A stretch of 64,000 nt of DNA from Hymenobacter cyanobacteriorum (GTDB lineage: Bacteria; Bacteroidota; Bacteroidia; Cytophagales; Hymenobacteraceae). The translations under genes and the position numbers were made by a program. Under the pieces are notes generated by a model, which was not told the origin of the DNA, did not search any database, and saw only the letters and a list, made by a program, of their open reading frames with translations. Within the stretch, counting starts at the first letter, position 1. Each line of letters starts with the position of its first letter. Where the stretch lies: the NCBI RefSeq assembly GCF_022631375.1, contig NZ_JALBGC010000001.1, positions 682,001-746,000 of the forward strand, written 5' to 3'. Of this stretch, positions 8,221 to 16,652 are shown in pieces.

Positions 8221-9522
8221 TTATTTGAACAGCTCGCTTCCTTCCTGCCAGCGCCGCACTTTGGCCGCAATCTCGGTTAAGCCCAAATTGTGAATGCTGC
8301 CCAAATGCGTGGTCTGAAACTCGCGGTGTGGCACATAGCTGCCGTCTTCTACGGCGCGGCCCACCTGCTGATAAGCATCGCGGAACGGCACACCGGCAAT
8401 AATTAATTGATTGATATTTTCGACCGAAAATATCGGGTCGTATTTCGCCTGCTCAATTACGCCTTCCTTAATTTTAATTTCGGGCAGCGCAAACAGCAGC
8501 ATATCCAGTAAGTCGGCAAACTGCATCATGGGCCCGAACAGCAGCTCCTTCAGCAATTGAAAGTCGCGGTGGTAGCCGCTGGGCAGGTTGCTGGTAGCCA
8601 GGATAATGTCGTTGGGCAGCGCCTGCAGGCGGTTGGCGTGGCCGCGCACCAGCTCAAACACGTCGGGGTTTTTCTTGTGCGGCATGATGCTGGAGCCCGT
8701 CGTGAACTCCTTCGGCAGGTTCACAAAACCCAAATCCTGGCTATTATACAGCACCAAGTCATACGCCAGCTTGCCCAGCGTGCCCGCCGCGCCGGCAATG
8801 GCAAAGGCCAGCGTTTTCTCGGTTTTGCCGCGCAGCATTTGCGCGCCCACGCTGCTCACGGCCACGTTGCCGAAACCCATTTCGCGCGTCGTCATCTCCC
8901 GGTCAATCGGGAAGCTGCTACCGAAGCCCGCGCCCGACCCCAGCGGGTTCTGGTCGGCCACCTTGTGCGCCGCCTCAAACAGCGCCAAATCCAGCAGCAG
9001 GTGCTCGGCATAGGCCGAAAACCACAGCCCGAAGCTGCTTGGCATGGCCGCCTGAAAGTGCGTGTAGCCCGGCAGCAGGTCGTTTTTATGCGCCTCAGCC
9101 TTTTGCAGTAGCACTTCCACCAGTGCTACTACTTTGGCCGAAATCTGTTCGGTGTAATCCTTCAGAAAAAGCTGAATCGCCGTCAAAACCTGGTCATTTC
9201 GCGAGCGGGCCGTGTGAATCTTCTTGCCCGCGTCGCCAAACTTCTCGGTCAGGTAAGACTCAATTTTGGAATGCACATCCTCAAAGTCGTCCTCAATCTG
9301 AAACGTGCCGGCCGCCACCTGGGCCAGCAGCTCATCGAGGCCCGTCACCAGCTGCTGCCGTTCACCTTCCGAAATCAATCCCACCTGGGCCAGCATATTG
9401 GCCTGGGCTTTCGAGGCGCGCATATCGAACGGTGCGAGGTACATATCCAGCACCCGGTCCTGGCCCACGGTGAATTTTTCGATGGTATCGTTTACCGAAA
9501 ATCCTTTTTCCCAAATTTTCAT
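8221..9522 (-). CDS. argH: Argininosuccinate lyase
   Basis: Cleaves argininosuccinate to arginine and fumarate, the last step of arginine synthesis, in the cytoplasm. The 433-residue length is close to the usual 450-470. The fumarase/aspartase superfamily signature GSSIMPHKKN is at residues 276-285 and the conserved ARSRNDQV and YTHFQ blocks are at 105-112 and 153-157. It is the last gene of a minus-strand unit, 15 bases after the argE-like gene, and a terminator follows. The start ATG at 9520-9522 gives the typical N-terminus MKIWEKGF. Confidence 0.95.
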   Translation of the reverse strand: MKIWEKGFSVNDTIEKFTVGQDRVLDMYLAPFDMRASKAQANMLAQVGLISEGERQQLVTGLDELLAQVAAGTFQIEDDFEDVHSKIESYLTEKFGDAGKKIHTARSRNDQVLTAIQLFLKDYTEQISAKVVALVEVLLQKAEAHKNDLLPGYTHFQAAMPSSFGLWFSAYAEHLLLDLALFEAAHKVADQNPLGSGAGFGSSFPIDREMTTREMGFGNVAVSSVGAQMLRGKTEKTLAFAIAGAAGTLGKLAYDLVLYNSQDLGFVNLPKEFTTGSSIMPHKKNPDVFELVRGHANRLQALPNDIILATSNLPSGYHRDFQLLKELLFGPMMQFADLLDMLLFALPEIKIKEGVIEQAKYDPIFSVENINQLIIAGVPFRDAYQQVGRAVEDGSYVPHREFQTTHLGSIHNLGLTEIAAKVRRWQEGSELFK

Positions 9523-9537
9523 AGCGCAATCAGGTAA

Positions 9538-10605
9538 TTAAAAACTAAAATCGGTCAGTAATTCAATGTACTCCCGAATACCCGCCCGAATTTCACTCAC
9601 CAGAATAAATTCATCCGGCGTGTGCGAGCGGGCACTTTCGCCCGGCCCCATTTTTAGGGTATCAAAAGGCATCATCGACTGGTCCGACAGCGTCGGCGAG
9701 CCGTAAATCGTCTTGCCCATCGCCACGCCCTTTGCAATCAACGGATGATTTTCGCCGATGCGCGATGAATTCAGATGCGTGGAGCGCGGCACGATTTCCG
9801 AGTGCAATTTTGAACGCAAAAAATCAACAATTTCCTGGTTCTGGTATAGCTCGTTGGTCCGCACATCGATTACAAACTGGCACCTATCCGGTACTACATT
9901 ATGCTGCGTGCCCGCGCTTACCTGCGTCACCGTCATTTTCACCGGCCCCAGCAGCGGCGACACTTTCGGAAACTGAAAGCCGCGCAGCCACTGAATATCA
10001 TCCATTGCCTTATAAAGAGCATTTTCGCCCTCCTCGCGGGCGGCGTGGCCGGTTTTGCCATGCGCGGTGCAGTCCAGCACAATCAGGCCTTTTTCGGCAA
10101 TGGCGAGATTCATCCCCGTGGGCTCGCCCACAATCCCGAGGTCAATTTTGCCGAATTCCGGCAGTACGCTCCGAATGCCGTTGGCACCCGATATTTCTTC
10201 TTCGGCCGTAATCGCACAGATTAAATTAAATGCATTCGGCTTATCCTTAAAATACAGAAACGTAGCCAGCAAACTAACCGCCGAAGCACCTGCGTCATTA
10301 CTTCCCAAACCAATTACTTTATCGCCTTCCAACGTCGCGCCAAACGGGTCGTAAGTCCAACCCGCGCCCGGCTTCACCGTGTCGTGGTGTGAGTTCAGCA
10401 GAATGGTGGGTTTCGCGGCATCAAAGTGCTGCGAAACGGCCCATACGTTGTTCTGCTGCCGCTTTGCCATCACGCCGTGGGCCGCCAGAAATTCCTGAAT
10501 TAGCGTGGCCGTATCGGCTTCCTCACGAGAGAAGGAAGGCGTTTTAATCAGCCGGATTAATAATTCAACGGCCGCATCGGTCAATTGATTTATTAATTCA
10601 GCCAT
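9538..10605 (-). CDS. argE: M20-family deacylase, probable N-acyl-citrulline/ornithine deacylase
   Basis: A 355-residue zinc peptidase-family (M20) hydrolase. Metal ligands are visible in NSHHDTV (H73, D75), SNDAGAS (D104) and the catalytic TAEEEISG (E135-E136). In organisms with an argF'-type transcarbamylase the acyl group stays on until after carbamoylation, so the expected substrate is N-acetyl- or N-succinyl-citrulline (family knowledge plus context). Its first codons overlap the end of argB by 13 bases and argH follows after 15 bases, so the three are translated from one message. The symbol is by role; assay would be needed to fix the acyl group. Confidence 0.85.
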   Translation of the reverse strand: MAELINQLTDAAVELLIRLIKTPSFSREEADTATLIQEFLAAHGVMAKRQQNNVWAVSQHFDAAKPTILLNSHHDTVKPGAGWTYDPFGATLEGDKVIGLGSNDAGASAVSLLATFLYFKDKPNAFNLICAITAEEEISGANGIRSVLPEFGKIDLGIVGEPTGMNLAIAEKGLIVLDCTAHGKTGHAAREEGENALYKAMDDIQWLRGFQFPKVSPLLGPVKMTVTQVSAGTQHNVVPDRCQFVIDVRTNELYQNQEIVDFLRSKLHSEIVPRSTHLNSSRIGENHPLIAKGVAMGKTIYGSPTLSDQSMMPFDTLKMGPGESARSHTPDEFILVSEIRAGIREYIELLTDFSF

Positions 10606-11375
10606 AGTGTTGTTTTCAATTCCTCGTTGATGTGCAGCGCGTGCTCAATCACTACTTTGCTCACGCCAAATTGCAGCGCTTCAAACGCATTTTCTAATTT
10701 AGGCAGCATGCCATCAGCAATAATTCCACTTTCCTTCAATTCCCCATAATTATTCAGTGTAATTTTTTCAATCACGGAATTATCATCGCTAATATCTTCC
10801 AGTACTCCGCGCTTTTCGAAGCAAAAATGCAGCGACACTGCATATTCCTTACTCAACGCCTTAGCCAGCGAAGCCGCAATCGTGTCGGCGTTGGTATTTA
10901 ATAGTTGCCCGTGTCCATCATGGTTGATGGCGCAGAAAACTGGCGTTAGCTCAAGGTGCAGAAACTGCTGAATCAGGCCGGAATTGACACTGGCTTCATT
11001 CAAATCGCCTACAAAGCCGTAGTCGATTTCGCGCACCGGGCGCTTTGTGGCCAGTATCACATTGCCATCGGCCCCGCTAAGGCCCAGCGCGTTAACGCCG
11101 CGGCCTTGCAGCGCAGCCACGAGTTGCTTGTTGGTTTTACCGGCGTAGAACATCGTCACAATGTCGAGCGCGGCAGCGTCGGTAATGCGGCGGCCGTTCA
11201 CCAGCTGCGGCGCAATGCCGAGGTTTTTCATCATGTCGCTGGCGCCTTTGCCGCCGCCGTGCACGAGTATTTTCGGGCCATCGATTTTGGCAAACAACCG
11301 CACGAATTCCATCAGGTCGGCCTCGCGGTCGATGATGCCACCGCCAATTTTAAATATTTTTAGTTCGGGTTTCAT
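10593..11375 (-). CDS. argB: N-acylglutamate kinase
   Basis: Phosphorylates N-acetylglutamate (or N-succinylglutamate in relatives such as Bacteroides) with ATP, the second step of the pathway. The 260-residue amino-acid-kinase fold shows FKIGGGIID at the N-terminus, VHGGGKGASDMM near residue 38, VNGRRIT near 60, and GLSGADGNVI. It is the first gene of the minus-strand unit and faces the GNAT gene across a 425-base promoter region. The start at 11373-11375 gives MKPELKIFKIGGG, typical of Bacteroidota homologues. Confidence 0.92.
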   Translation of the reverse strand: MKPELKIFKIGGGIIDREADLMEFVRLFAKIDGPKILVHGGGKGASDMMKNLGIAPQLVNGRRITDAAALDIVTMFYAGKTNKQLVAALQGRGVNALGLSGADGNVILATKRPVREIDYGFVGDLNEASVNSGLIQQFLHLELTPVFCAINHDGHGQLLNTNADTIAASLAKALSKEYAVSLHFCFEKRGVLEDISDDNSVIEKITLNNYGELKESGIIADGMLPKLENAFEALQFGVSKVVIEHALHINEELKTTLWLN

Positions 11376-11442
11376 TACAGCTTCACGTGGCGCAAGCCCT
11401 GCAGCGGGCGGCGACTATTTCAAAAATTAACCCCGGGAAATG

Positions 11443-11473
11443 TTGCGGGCAAAAGTAGGGCCTTTTACCTTTG
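11443..11473 (+). promoter_or_regulatory. Promoter for the plus-strand arginine operon
   Basis: TTG at 11443-11445 followed after 20 bases by TACCTTTG (11466-11473) fits the Bacteroidota -33/-7 layout. Transcription would start near 11480, leaving a leader of about 320 bases before the GNAT gene. A second promoter nearer the gene cannot be excluded. Confidence 0.45.
11450..11457 (-). promoter_or_regulatory. -7 box TACTTTTG for argB-argE-argH
   Basis: The minus strand reads TACTTTTG, exact for TAnnTTTG, about 75 bases upstream of the argB start. It lies within 20 bases of the opposing plus-strand box, so the two promoters may interfere with or share control of each other. Confidence 0.5.
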
Positions 11474-11800
11474 CGGCAGAATTGAACCACTTGGTTCGCT
11501 GCTTCGTTAGAGCGCCGAATCGACTTAGTTTCCGCCATGTTCCGCTCCGTTTCCACGTCTTTGCTGTTCGCTCCGGCCACTTGGCCGGCGGTGGCCGGCG
11601 TGTGCCAAACGACTTGCGCATTAGTGCGACGACCCTAGCGGCTTCAACAGCCGCACGTTGGCCCGTTGGCCAATCTTTCTGAGCCGGGCAAGTACCCGCT
11701 CCACTTACCGACAGGTTTGGGCTTTAGCAGGAAATTCCCGTATACACTACTTCGGGTTTTCCGGACAGCCGCGTATCTATCCCTAAGTTTCTAATAATCA

Positions 11801-12421
11801 ATGACAATTCGGGTTGCAACGGAGGCGGACGCTCAGTACGCTGAACAATTATGCCAATGGTACGTCGAGTCGGCCAAAACGCGCGGCACCGGCATCGCCA
11901 AGCGCGAGCCGGCCTACGTGGCCCAGAAGATGGCCAGCGGCGACGGCATCATCGCCTTCGTCGACGACGTACTGGCGGGCTTCTGCTACATCGAAACCTT
12001 TGACGACAAGACCTTTGTCGTGAACTCGGGCCTGATTGTAAACGCCGAGATTCGCAAGGGCGGCGTGGGCCGGGCCATCAAGCAAGCCGTGTTCGACCTG
12101 TCGCGCACCAAGTACCCGCGGGCTAAGATTTTCGGCATCACGACCAGCCTGGCCGTGATGAAAATCAACACCGACCTCGGCTACGAGCCCGTCACCTTCT
12201 CGGAGCTGACAACCAGCGAAGACTTCTGGAAAGGCTGCAAAAGCTGCAAAAACTACAGCATTCTGATGGAGAACGAGCGCAAGATGTGCCTCTGCACTGG
12301 TATGCTCTACGACACACCCGAGAAGCAGTTGGTGCAGGTTCAGGTGCCTGATTTCGCCGTCCTTACCCCTACCCTGCCTCTCCCGCAAAACTACGCTTCT
12401 GAAACCGATTCTGCATCATAA
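11801..12421 (+). CDS. GNAT acyltransferase heading the arginine operon (probable N-acylglutamate synthase)
   Basis: A 206-residue GNAT-fold protein. The acyl-CoA loop reads NAEIRKGGVGRAIKQAV (residues 81-97). Its position as first gene of the arginine operon, with its stop codon sharing one base with the argG start, suggests that it makes the N-acylglutamate that feeds ArgB; no classical ArgA or ArgJ is in the window. This role is inferred from context. After the fold there is a cysteine cluster, C146-x2-C149 and C163-x-C165, a possible metal site, followed by a Pro-rich tail of about 30 residues. No AAK-type arginine-binding domain is present, so feedback control, if any, would be different from classical NAGS. 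Confidence 0.75.
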   Translation: MTIRVATEADAQYAEQLCQWYVESAKTRGTGIAKREPAYVAQKMASGDGIIAFVDDVLAGFCYIETFDDKTFVVNSGLIVNAEIRKGGVGRAIKQAVFDLSRTKYPRAKIFGITTSLAVMKINTDLGYEPVTFSELTTSEDFWKGCKSCKNYSILMENERKMCLCTGMLYDTPEKQLVQVQVPDFAVLTPTLPLPQNYASETDSAS

Positions 12422-13611
12422 TGAAGAAAAAAGCCATTCTCGCCTATAGCGGCGGCCTCGACACCTCGTTTTGCGCTGTGTATTTGTCGCGCGAACTCGA
12501 CCTGGAAGTGCACACGGTAATCGTCAATTCCGGCGGCTTCACGGCTGAGGAGCTGGCCGCCATCGAGAAGCGCGCCTACGAATTGGGCTCGGTGAAGCAC
12601 GAGGTAATTGACGTGACCACGCGCTTTTACCAGGACTGCCTGCGCTACCTGCTGTTCGGCAACGTGTTAAAAAACGACACTTATCCCCTGAGCGTGAGCG
12701 CCGAGCGCATGTTCCAGTCGCTGGCCATTGCCGAATACGCCCGCGCCAACGAGGCCGATTACATCGTGCACGGCAGCACCGGCGCTGGCAACGACCAGGT
12801 GCGCTTCGACGTGGCTTTCGCGGTGATTGCGCCCAAAACGGAAATCCTCACTCCTATCCGTGACCTGAAACTGTCTCGCCAGGCCGAGATTGAGTACCTG
12901 CAAAAGCAGGGCTTCGAAATGAGTTGGGAAAAGGCGAAATATTCCATCAACAAAGGCATCTGGGGCACCAGCGTGGGCGGCGTCGAAACGCTGACCTCGC
13001 ACGAAGCCCTGCCGGAAAGCGCCTACCCATCGCAATTGCAGCGGCAGGATTCGGAGCGCGTGGAAATCACCTTTGAAAAAGGCGAACCCGTGGCCCTGAA
13101 TGGCGAAACGCTGGACCCTGTGGCTCTGATTCAGAAGCTGAACGAGTTGGGCGCGGCCTTCGCCATCGGTCGCGACACGCACGTGGGCGATACCATTCTG
13201 GGTATTAAGGGTCGCGTGGGTTTTGAAGCTCCCGCGCCGCTCATCCTCATTAAGGCGCACCACCTGCTGGAAAAACATACCAGCACCCGCTGGCAGTTGC
13301 TGCACAAGGATTACATCGCCAACTGGTACGGCACGCTGCTGCATGAGGCGCAATACCTCGACCCGGTGATGCGCGACATGGAAGCCTTCCTAGAATCGTC
13401 GCAGAACTACGTGTCGGGCAAGGTGTTCGTGCAGCTAAAGCCCTACCAGTTCGACCTGCTCGGCATCGAGTCGAAATACGATATGATGCAATCGAGAGTG
13501 GCCACCTATGGCGAGGAAAACAATGCCTGGGATGCCCGCGACGCCCGTGGTTTCATCAAGATTTTCGGCAACCAGCTGAAAATTAGCGCCAGCCTGCACG
13601 ATGAAAATTAA
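12421..13611 (+). CDS. argG: Argininosuccinate synthase
   Basis: Joins citrulline and aspartate with ATP to form argininosuccinate. The 396-residue protein begins MKKKAILAYSGGLDTS, the PP-loop of ATP pyrophosphatases (SGGLDTS at 10-16), and has the conserved STGAGNDQVRFD block near residue 120. It starts on the last base of the GNAT stop codon and its end overlaps argC by 11 bases, showing tight translational coupling. Confidence 0.95.
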   Translation: MKKKAILAYSGGLDTSFCAVYLSRELDLEVHTVIVNSGGFTAEELAAIEKRAYELGSVKHEVIDVTTRFYQDCLRYLLFGNVLKNDTYPLSVSAERMFQSLAIAEYARANEADYIVHGSTGAGNDQVRFDVAFAVIAPKTEILTPIRDLKLSRQAEIEYLQKQGFEMSWEKAKYSINKGIWGTSVGGVETLTSHEALPESAYPSQLQRQDSERVEITFEKGEPVALNGETLDPVALIQKLNELGAAFAIGRDTHVGDTILGIKGRVGFEAPAPLILIKAHHLLEKHTSTRWQLLHKDYIANWYGTLLHEAQYLDPVMRDMEAFLESSQNYVSGKVFVQLKPYQFDLLGIESKYDMMQSRVATYGEENNAWDARDARGFIKIFGNQLKISASLHDEN

Positions 13612-14581
13612 GGCTGGCATCGTGGGCGGCGCCGGCTACACCGCCGGCGAGCTTATCCGCATTTTGCTGCACCACGAGTTCGTGGAACTGGGCGGCATCG
13701 TCAGCACCTCAAACGCCGGAAACCCCGTGTATCAGGTGCACGACGACTTGGTGGGCGAAACCGACCTGGTTTTCGCTTCTGAATTGGCCGGCGATGAGGA
13801 CGTGGTGTTTCTGTGCCTCGGCCACGGCAATTCCAAAGCTTGGCTGCACAAAAACGCCCTACCCGAAACCACGCACATCATCGACCTGAGCAACGATTTC
13901 CGCCTGAATGCGGATGCCGAGTTTGAAGGCCGCGAGTTTGTGTATGGCCTGCCGGAGCTGAACAAAAGCCGCATCCAGCAGGCCCAGAGCATTGCTAATC
14001 CCGGCTGCTTCGCCACAGCCATCCAGCTGGCGCTGCTGCCGCTGGCCAAGGCCGGCAAGCTCACCGACGACATCCATGTTTCGGCCATCACCGGCTCAAC
14101 CGGCGCGGGCCAGAGCCTGTCGGAAACGGTGCATTTCTCGTGGCGCACCAACAACGTGTCCATTTACAAGCCCTTCACACACCAGCACCTCGGCGAAATC
14201 GGCGAGAGCCTGGCGCAGTTGCAGCCGCAGTCAGAAGCTGAGATTCACTTCATCCCCTACCGCGGCAATTTTTCGCGGGGCATTTTCGCCAGCGTCTACA
14301 CGCCGTCGGATTTGACGCAGGACGAGGCACGGGAGCTGTATAAGCAGTTTTATGCCGACGCGCCTTTCACCACGGTTTCGGACAAGGAAATTCACCTCAA
14401 GCAGGTGGTTAATACCAACAAATGCCTGCTGCACGTGCAGAAACAGGGCAAGCAGCTGCTCATTACCTCAGTTATTGACAATCTGGTAAAGGGTGCCTCG
14501 GGCCAGGCAGTGCAGAATATGAACTTGCTGTTTGGGCTGCCGGAAACGACGGGGCTGATGAGTAAGGCTTCGTTTTTTTAA
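13601..14581 (+). CDS. argC: N-acyl-gamma-glutamyl-phosphate reductase
   Basis: Reduces the N-acylglutamyl phosphate made by ArgB to the semialdehyde with NADPH. The 326-residue sequence has the dinucleotide-binding GIVGGAGYTAGELIRIL at the N-terminus and the catalytic cysteine in ANPGCFAT (C136). The His-containing region HFIPYRGNFSRGIF supports the call. It overlaps argG by 11 bases. Just after its stop codon lies the left arm of a split palindromic repeat that brackets the next small gene. Confidence 0.93.
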   Translation: MKIKAGIVGGAGYTAGELIRILLHHEFVELGGIVSTSNAGNPVYQVHDDLVGETDLVFASELAGDEDVVFLCLGHGNSKAWLHKNALPETTHIIDLSNDFRLNADAEFEGREFVYGLPELNKSRIQQAQSIANPGCFATAIQLALLPLAKAGKLTDDIHVSAITGSTGAGQSLSETVHFSWRTNNVSIYKPFTHQHLGEIGESLAQLQPQSEAEIHFIPYRGNFSRGIFASVYTPSDLTQDEARELYKQFYADAPFTTVSDKEIHLKQVVNTNKCLLHVQKQGKQLLITSVIDNLVKGASGQAVQNMNLLFGLPETTGLMSKASFF

Positions 14582-14585
14582 ACCC

Positions 14586-15080
14586 GAACGTCATGCTGAG
14601 CGCAGTCGAAGCATCTCTACCGAACAATAAATTCATGTCTACAACTGAAAATAACGTCATTAACCGAATAGTTAATTCTGAGCTTGTCGTTCAGCATTTC
14701 GGCTACTGGCCAAGTTTTCATGATGCCACACTTGAAAGAACGAATTTTGAAATTCTCTCTTTCAAAAGCACTATTACATTTCTAATCGAAACGGCTGAAT
14801 TCACAAACGAGCTTAACGAACAGGGGCAATACAAGCAGTTCAAGCCCTGTAGCATCGAACTGCAATTTCAAAATGTGAAAGACACATTTCTCACATTTGA
14901 CCATGTCCCGGTTCTTTTCAGGGTTGATTTCGAAGAAATCGGTGAGGCAATAGCTTGTTATTTTTCTTCTTCTGCTGGCTCGCATACTATAATGGCAGAA
15001 CAGGTCACAGTGCTCAACTTAACTTCAACGAAGCAGTAGAGATGCTTCGACTCCGCTACGCTTCGCTCAGCATGACGTTC
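14586..15080. repeat. Split palindromic repeat bracketing an immunity-like gene
   Basis: Left arm 14586-14620 (GAACGTCATGCTGAGCGCAG... GCATCTCTAC) and right arm 15036-15080 (GTAGAGATGCTTCGACT... CAGCATGACGTTC) are inverted copies of the same palindrome that occurs intact at 52045-52147 and 59276-59377. In those intact copies about 30 bases separate the arms; here 415 bases do, and they contain a whole open reading frame. The right arm has an internal variant of about 10 extra bases. Confidence 0.85.
14635..15039 (+). CDS. Imm50-like orphan immunity protein
   Basis: A 134-residue cytoplasmic protein with no signal or membrane segment. The block HFGYWPSFHDATLERTNF (residues 21-38) matches the N-terminal signature of the Imm50 family of contact-toxin immunity proteins, followed by alternating strands. 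No toxin gene is adjacent. The gene is much more AT-rich than argC and argD on either side, a sign of recent transfer. Its stop codon TAG is the second to fourth base of the right palindrome arm, so the gene ends exactly at the repeat. An in-frame ATG inside the left arm (14593) would add 14 residues that merely translate the repeat, so 14635 is preferred. The family call is from motif memory and could be wrong. Confidence 0.6.
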   Translation: MSTTENNVINRIVNSELVVQHFGYWPSFHDATLERTNFEILSFKSTITFLIETAEFTNELNEQGQYKQFKPCSIELQFQNVKDTFLTFDHVPVLFRVDFEEIGEAIACYFSSSAGSHTIMAEQVTVLNLTSTKQ

Positions 15081-15112
15081 TTATTTTAATTACGCTCTGA
15101 TACACCAAAAAC

Positions 15113-16276
15113 ATGGAGCTTTTCAACGTTTATCCCCTCGTCAACATCACACCTGTGAAGGCACTCGGCGCGAAGCTGTGGGACGACCAGGGCCAGGAAT
15201 ACCTGGATTTCTACGGCGGCCACGCCGTTATTTCCATCGGCCACAGCCACCCGCACTACGTGCAGCGCCTCACCGAGCAGCTGCAAAACATCGGCTTCTA
15301 CTCCAACTCGGTGCAGATTCCGATTCAGACGCAACTGGCGCACAAGCTGGGTCAAGTGTCGGGCTACGAGGACTACGCACTGTTTCTGTGCAACTCGGGC
15401 GCCGAAGCCAACGAGAATGCGCTAAAACTGGCCTCCTTCCACACCGGCAAAACCCGCGTGGTGGCGTTTAAAGGCGCGTTTCACGGCCGCACTTCGGGCG
15501 CGGTGGCAGCTACGGATAACCCGAAAATCGTCGCGCCCTTCAACGCGGGCCACGCCATCAGCTTCCTGGAATACGACTTGGCGGCGGTGGAAACCACTCT
15601 GCAAGGCGGCGACGTGTGCGCCGTGATTATCGAGCCGATTCAGGGCGTGGGCGGCATCATCATGCCTTCCGATGACTTCCTGCAAGGCTTGGCGGCGCTG
15701 TGCCAGCAGTACGGTGTAATCCTGATTGCCGATGAGGTGCAGAGCGGTTACGGCCGCAGCGGCAAGTTTTTCGCGCACCAGCACGCCGGCATCCGGCCCG
15801 ATATCATTTCCGTGGCCAAGGGCATGGGCAACGGCTTCCCCATCGGCGGCATCCTGATTGCGCCGGAGTTGAAAGCATCCTATGGCCTGCTGGGCACCAC
15901 CTTCGGCGGCAACCACCTGGCCTGCGCCGCCGCCTTGGCGGTGCTCGAAGTCATTGAGCAGGAAAACCTGCTGGCCCACGCCGCCGAAACGGGCGACTAC
16001 CTCCGCACCCAGCTGCTGGCCCACGCCGGCGCCGAAGAAATCCGCGGCCGCGGCCTGATGGTGGGCATCAAGTACGACTTCCCCATCAAGGACGTGCGCG
16101 ACATGCTGCTGTCGGAACACCACATTTTTGTGGGCAACGCCTCCGACCCCACCATACTCCGGCTGCTACCACCACTGAATATCAGCCAGGTAGAAGTCGA
16201 CCGGTTCCTGCAGGCGCTGTACGCGCTGACGGAAAAATCGGTGGAAATTATCCAACAAGCCTCGGCACTTGACTAA
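15113..16276 (+). CDS. argD: Acylornithine aminotransferase (class III, PLP)
   Basis: Transfers an amino group from glutamate to N-acylglutamate semialdehyde to give N-acylornithine. The 387-residue protein has the class III signature around LIADEVQSGYGRSGKFFA (205-221) and the PLP-binding lysine in ISVAKGMGNG (K236). NSGAEANENALKLA (94-107) binds the cofactor phosphate. It resumes the arginine operon after the immunity-like insertion; the 74-base spacer includes the right palindrome arm. Confidence 0.93.
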   Translation: MELFNVYPLVNITPVKALGAKLWDDQGQEYLDFYGGHAVISIGHSHPHYVQRLTEQLQNIGFYSNSVQIPIQTQLAHKLGQVSGYEDYALFLCNSGAEANENALKLASFHTGKTRVVAFKGAFHGRTSGAVAATDNPKIVAPFNAGHAISFLEYDLAAVETTLQGGDVCAVIIEPIQGVGGIIMPSDDFLQGLAALCQQYGVILIADEVQSGYGRSGKFFAHQHAGIRPDIISVAKGMGNGFPIGGILIAPELKASYGLLGTTFGGNHLACAAALAVLEVIEQENLLAHAAETGDYLRTQLLAHAGAEEIRGRGLMVGIKYDFPIKDVRDMLLSEHHIFVGNASDPTILRLLPPLNISQVEVDRFLQALYALTEKSVEIIQQASALD

Positions 16277-16340
16277 TTTTTTTGCTGTTGTGCCGCATCT
16301 TTGTGGCGCGAAGTCAAATTTGACTTAGCCACCTGCCCCG

Positions 16341-16646
16341 ATGAAACCCTCAACTATGGTCATCATTATCTGCTGCTGCTTGTCGGTCGGATACGGGCTT
16401 TATTTGAAATACTTCGTCGGGGCTTACAACACGTTCAATCGCATAAGCCGGGTGAGCCAAGCGAAGAAAGGCATGACGCGGCAGCAGGTTTTGCAAACGC
16501 TATCGACGCCTGATTCCACCTATTGGGAAAAATCAAAGGCTGATTCCTTACTGGTAATGGCCTATGAGCTGCCTGATACCGATGGCAGCCACATACTAGT
16601 AAAGCTGCTTAACGACAGCGTACTGTCAGTAAAATATCAACAATAG
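16341..16646 (+). CDS. Small membrane-anchored protein with BamE/SmpA-like segment
   Basis: A 101-residue protein. Residues 6-20 (MVIIICCCLSVGYGL) form one N-terminal hydrophobic segment rich in Cys, without a clean lipobox. The segment AKKGMTRQQVLQTLSTPDSTYWEK resembles the 'GMs..qV...LG.Pd' start of BamE/SmpA-OmlA domains, which act at the envelope. The match is short and the assignment is tentative. It lies between argD and carA in the same direction and is followed by a strong terminator, which means carA probably needs its own promoter or read-through. It is more AT-rich than the arginine genes. Confidence 0.6.
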   Translation: MKPSTMVIIICCCLSVGYGLYLKYFVGAYNTFNRISRVSQAKKGMTRQQVLQTLSTPDSTYWEKSKADSLLVMAYELPDTDGSHILVKLLNDSVLSVKYQQ

Positions 16647-16652
16647 GAAAAA

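Larger units (their letters stand above)
11376..11800. other. Divergent control region of the arginine genes, no gene seen
   Basis: The 425 bases between argB (minus) and the GNAT gene (plus) contain two perfect TAnnTTTG boxes close together on opposite strands (11450-11457 and 11466-11473). The plus-strand box leaves a leader of about 320 bases before the GNAT start, long enough for an RNA-level control element, but I recognise no riboswitch class or clear hairpin-terminator in it. Open frames here look like noise. Confidence 0.5.

Noticed and set aside
11383..11682. Short open frames on both strands in the argB-GNAT gap
   Set aside because: They overlap each other, have basic Arg-rich translations without similarity, and cover both promoter boxes.
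14586..15080. Insertion sequence with terminal inverted repeats
   Set aside because: The enclosed gene is not a transposase and no target-site duplication can be confirmed by eye; the arms match a stand-alone palindromic repeat instead.
16281..16303. Promoter for the BamE-like gene (TTTG ... CATCTTTG)
   Set aside because: The spacing between the two elements is only 11 bases and the -7 box has a mismatch at its first base.
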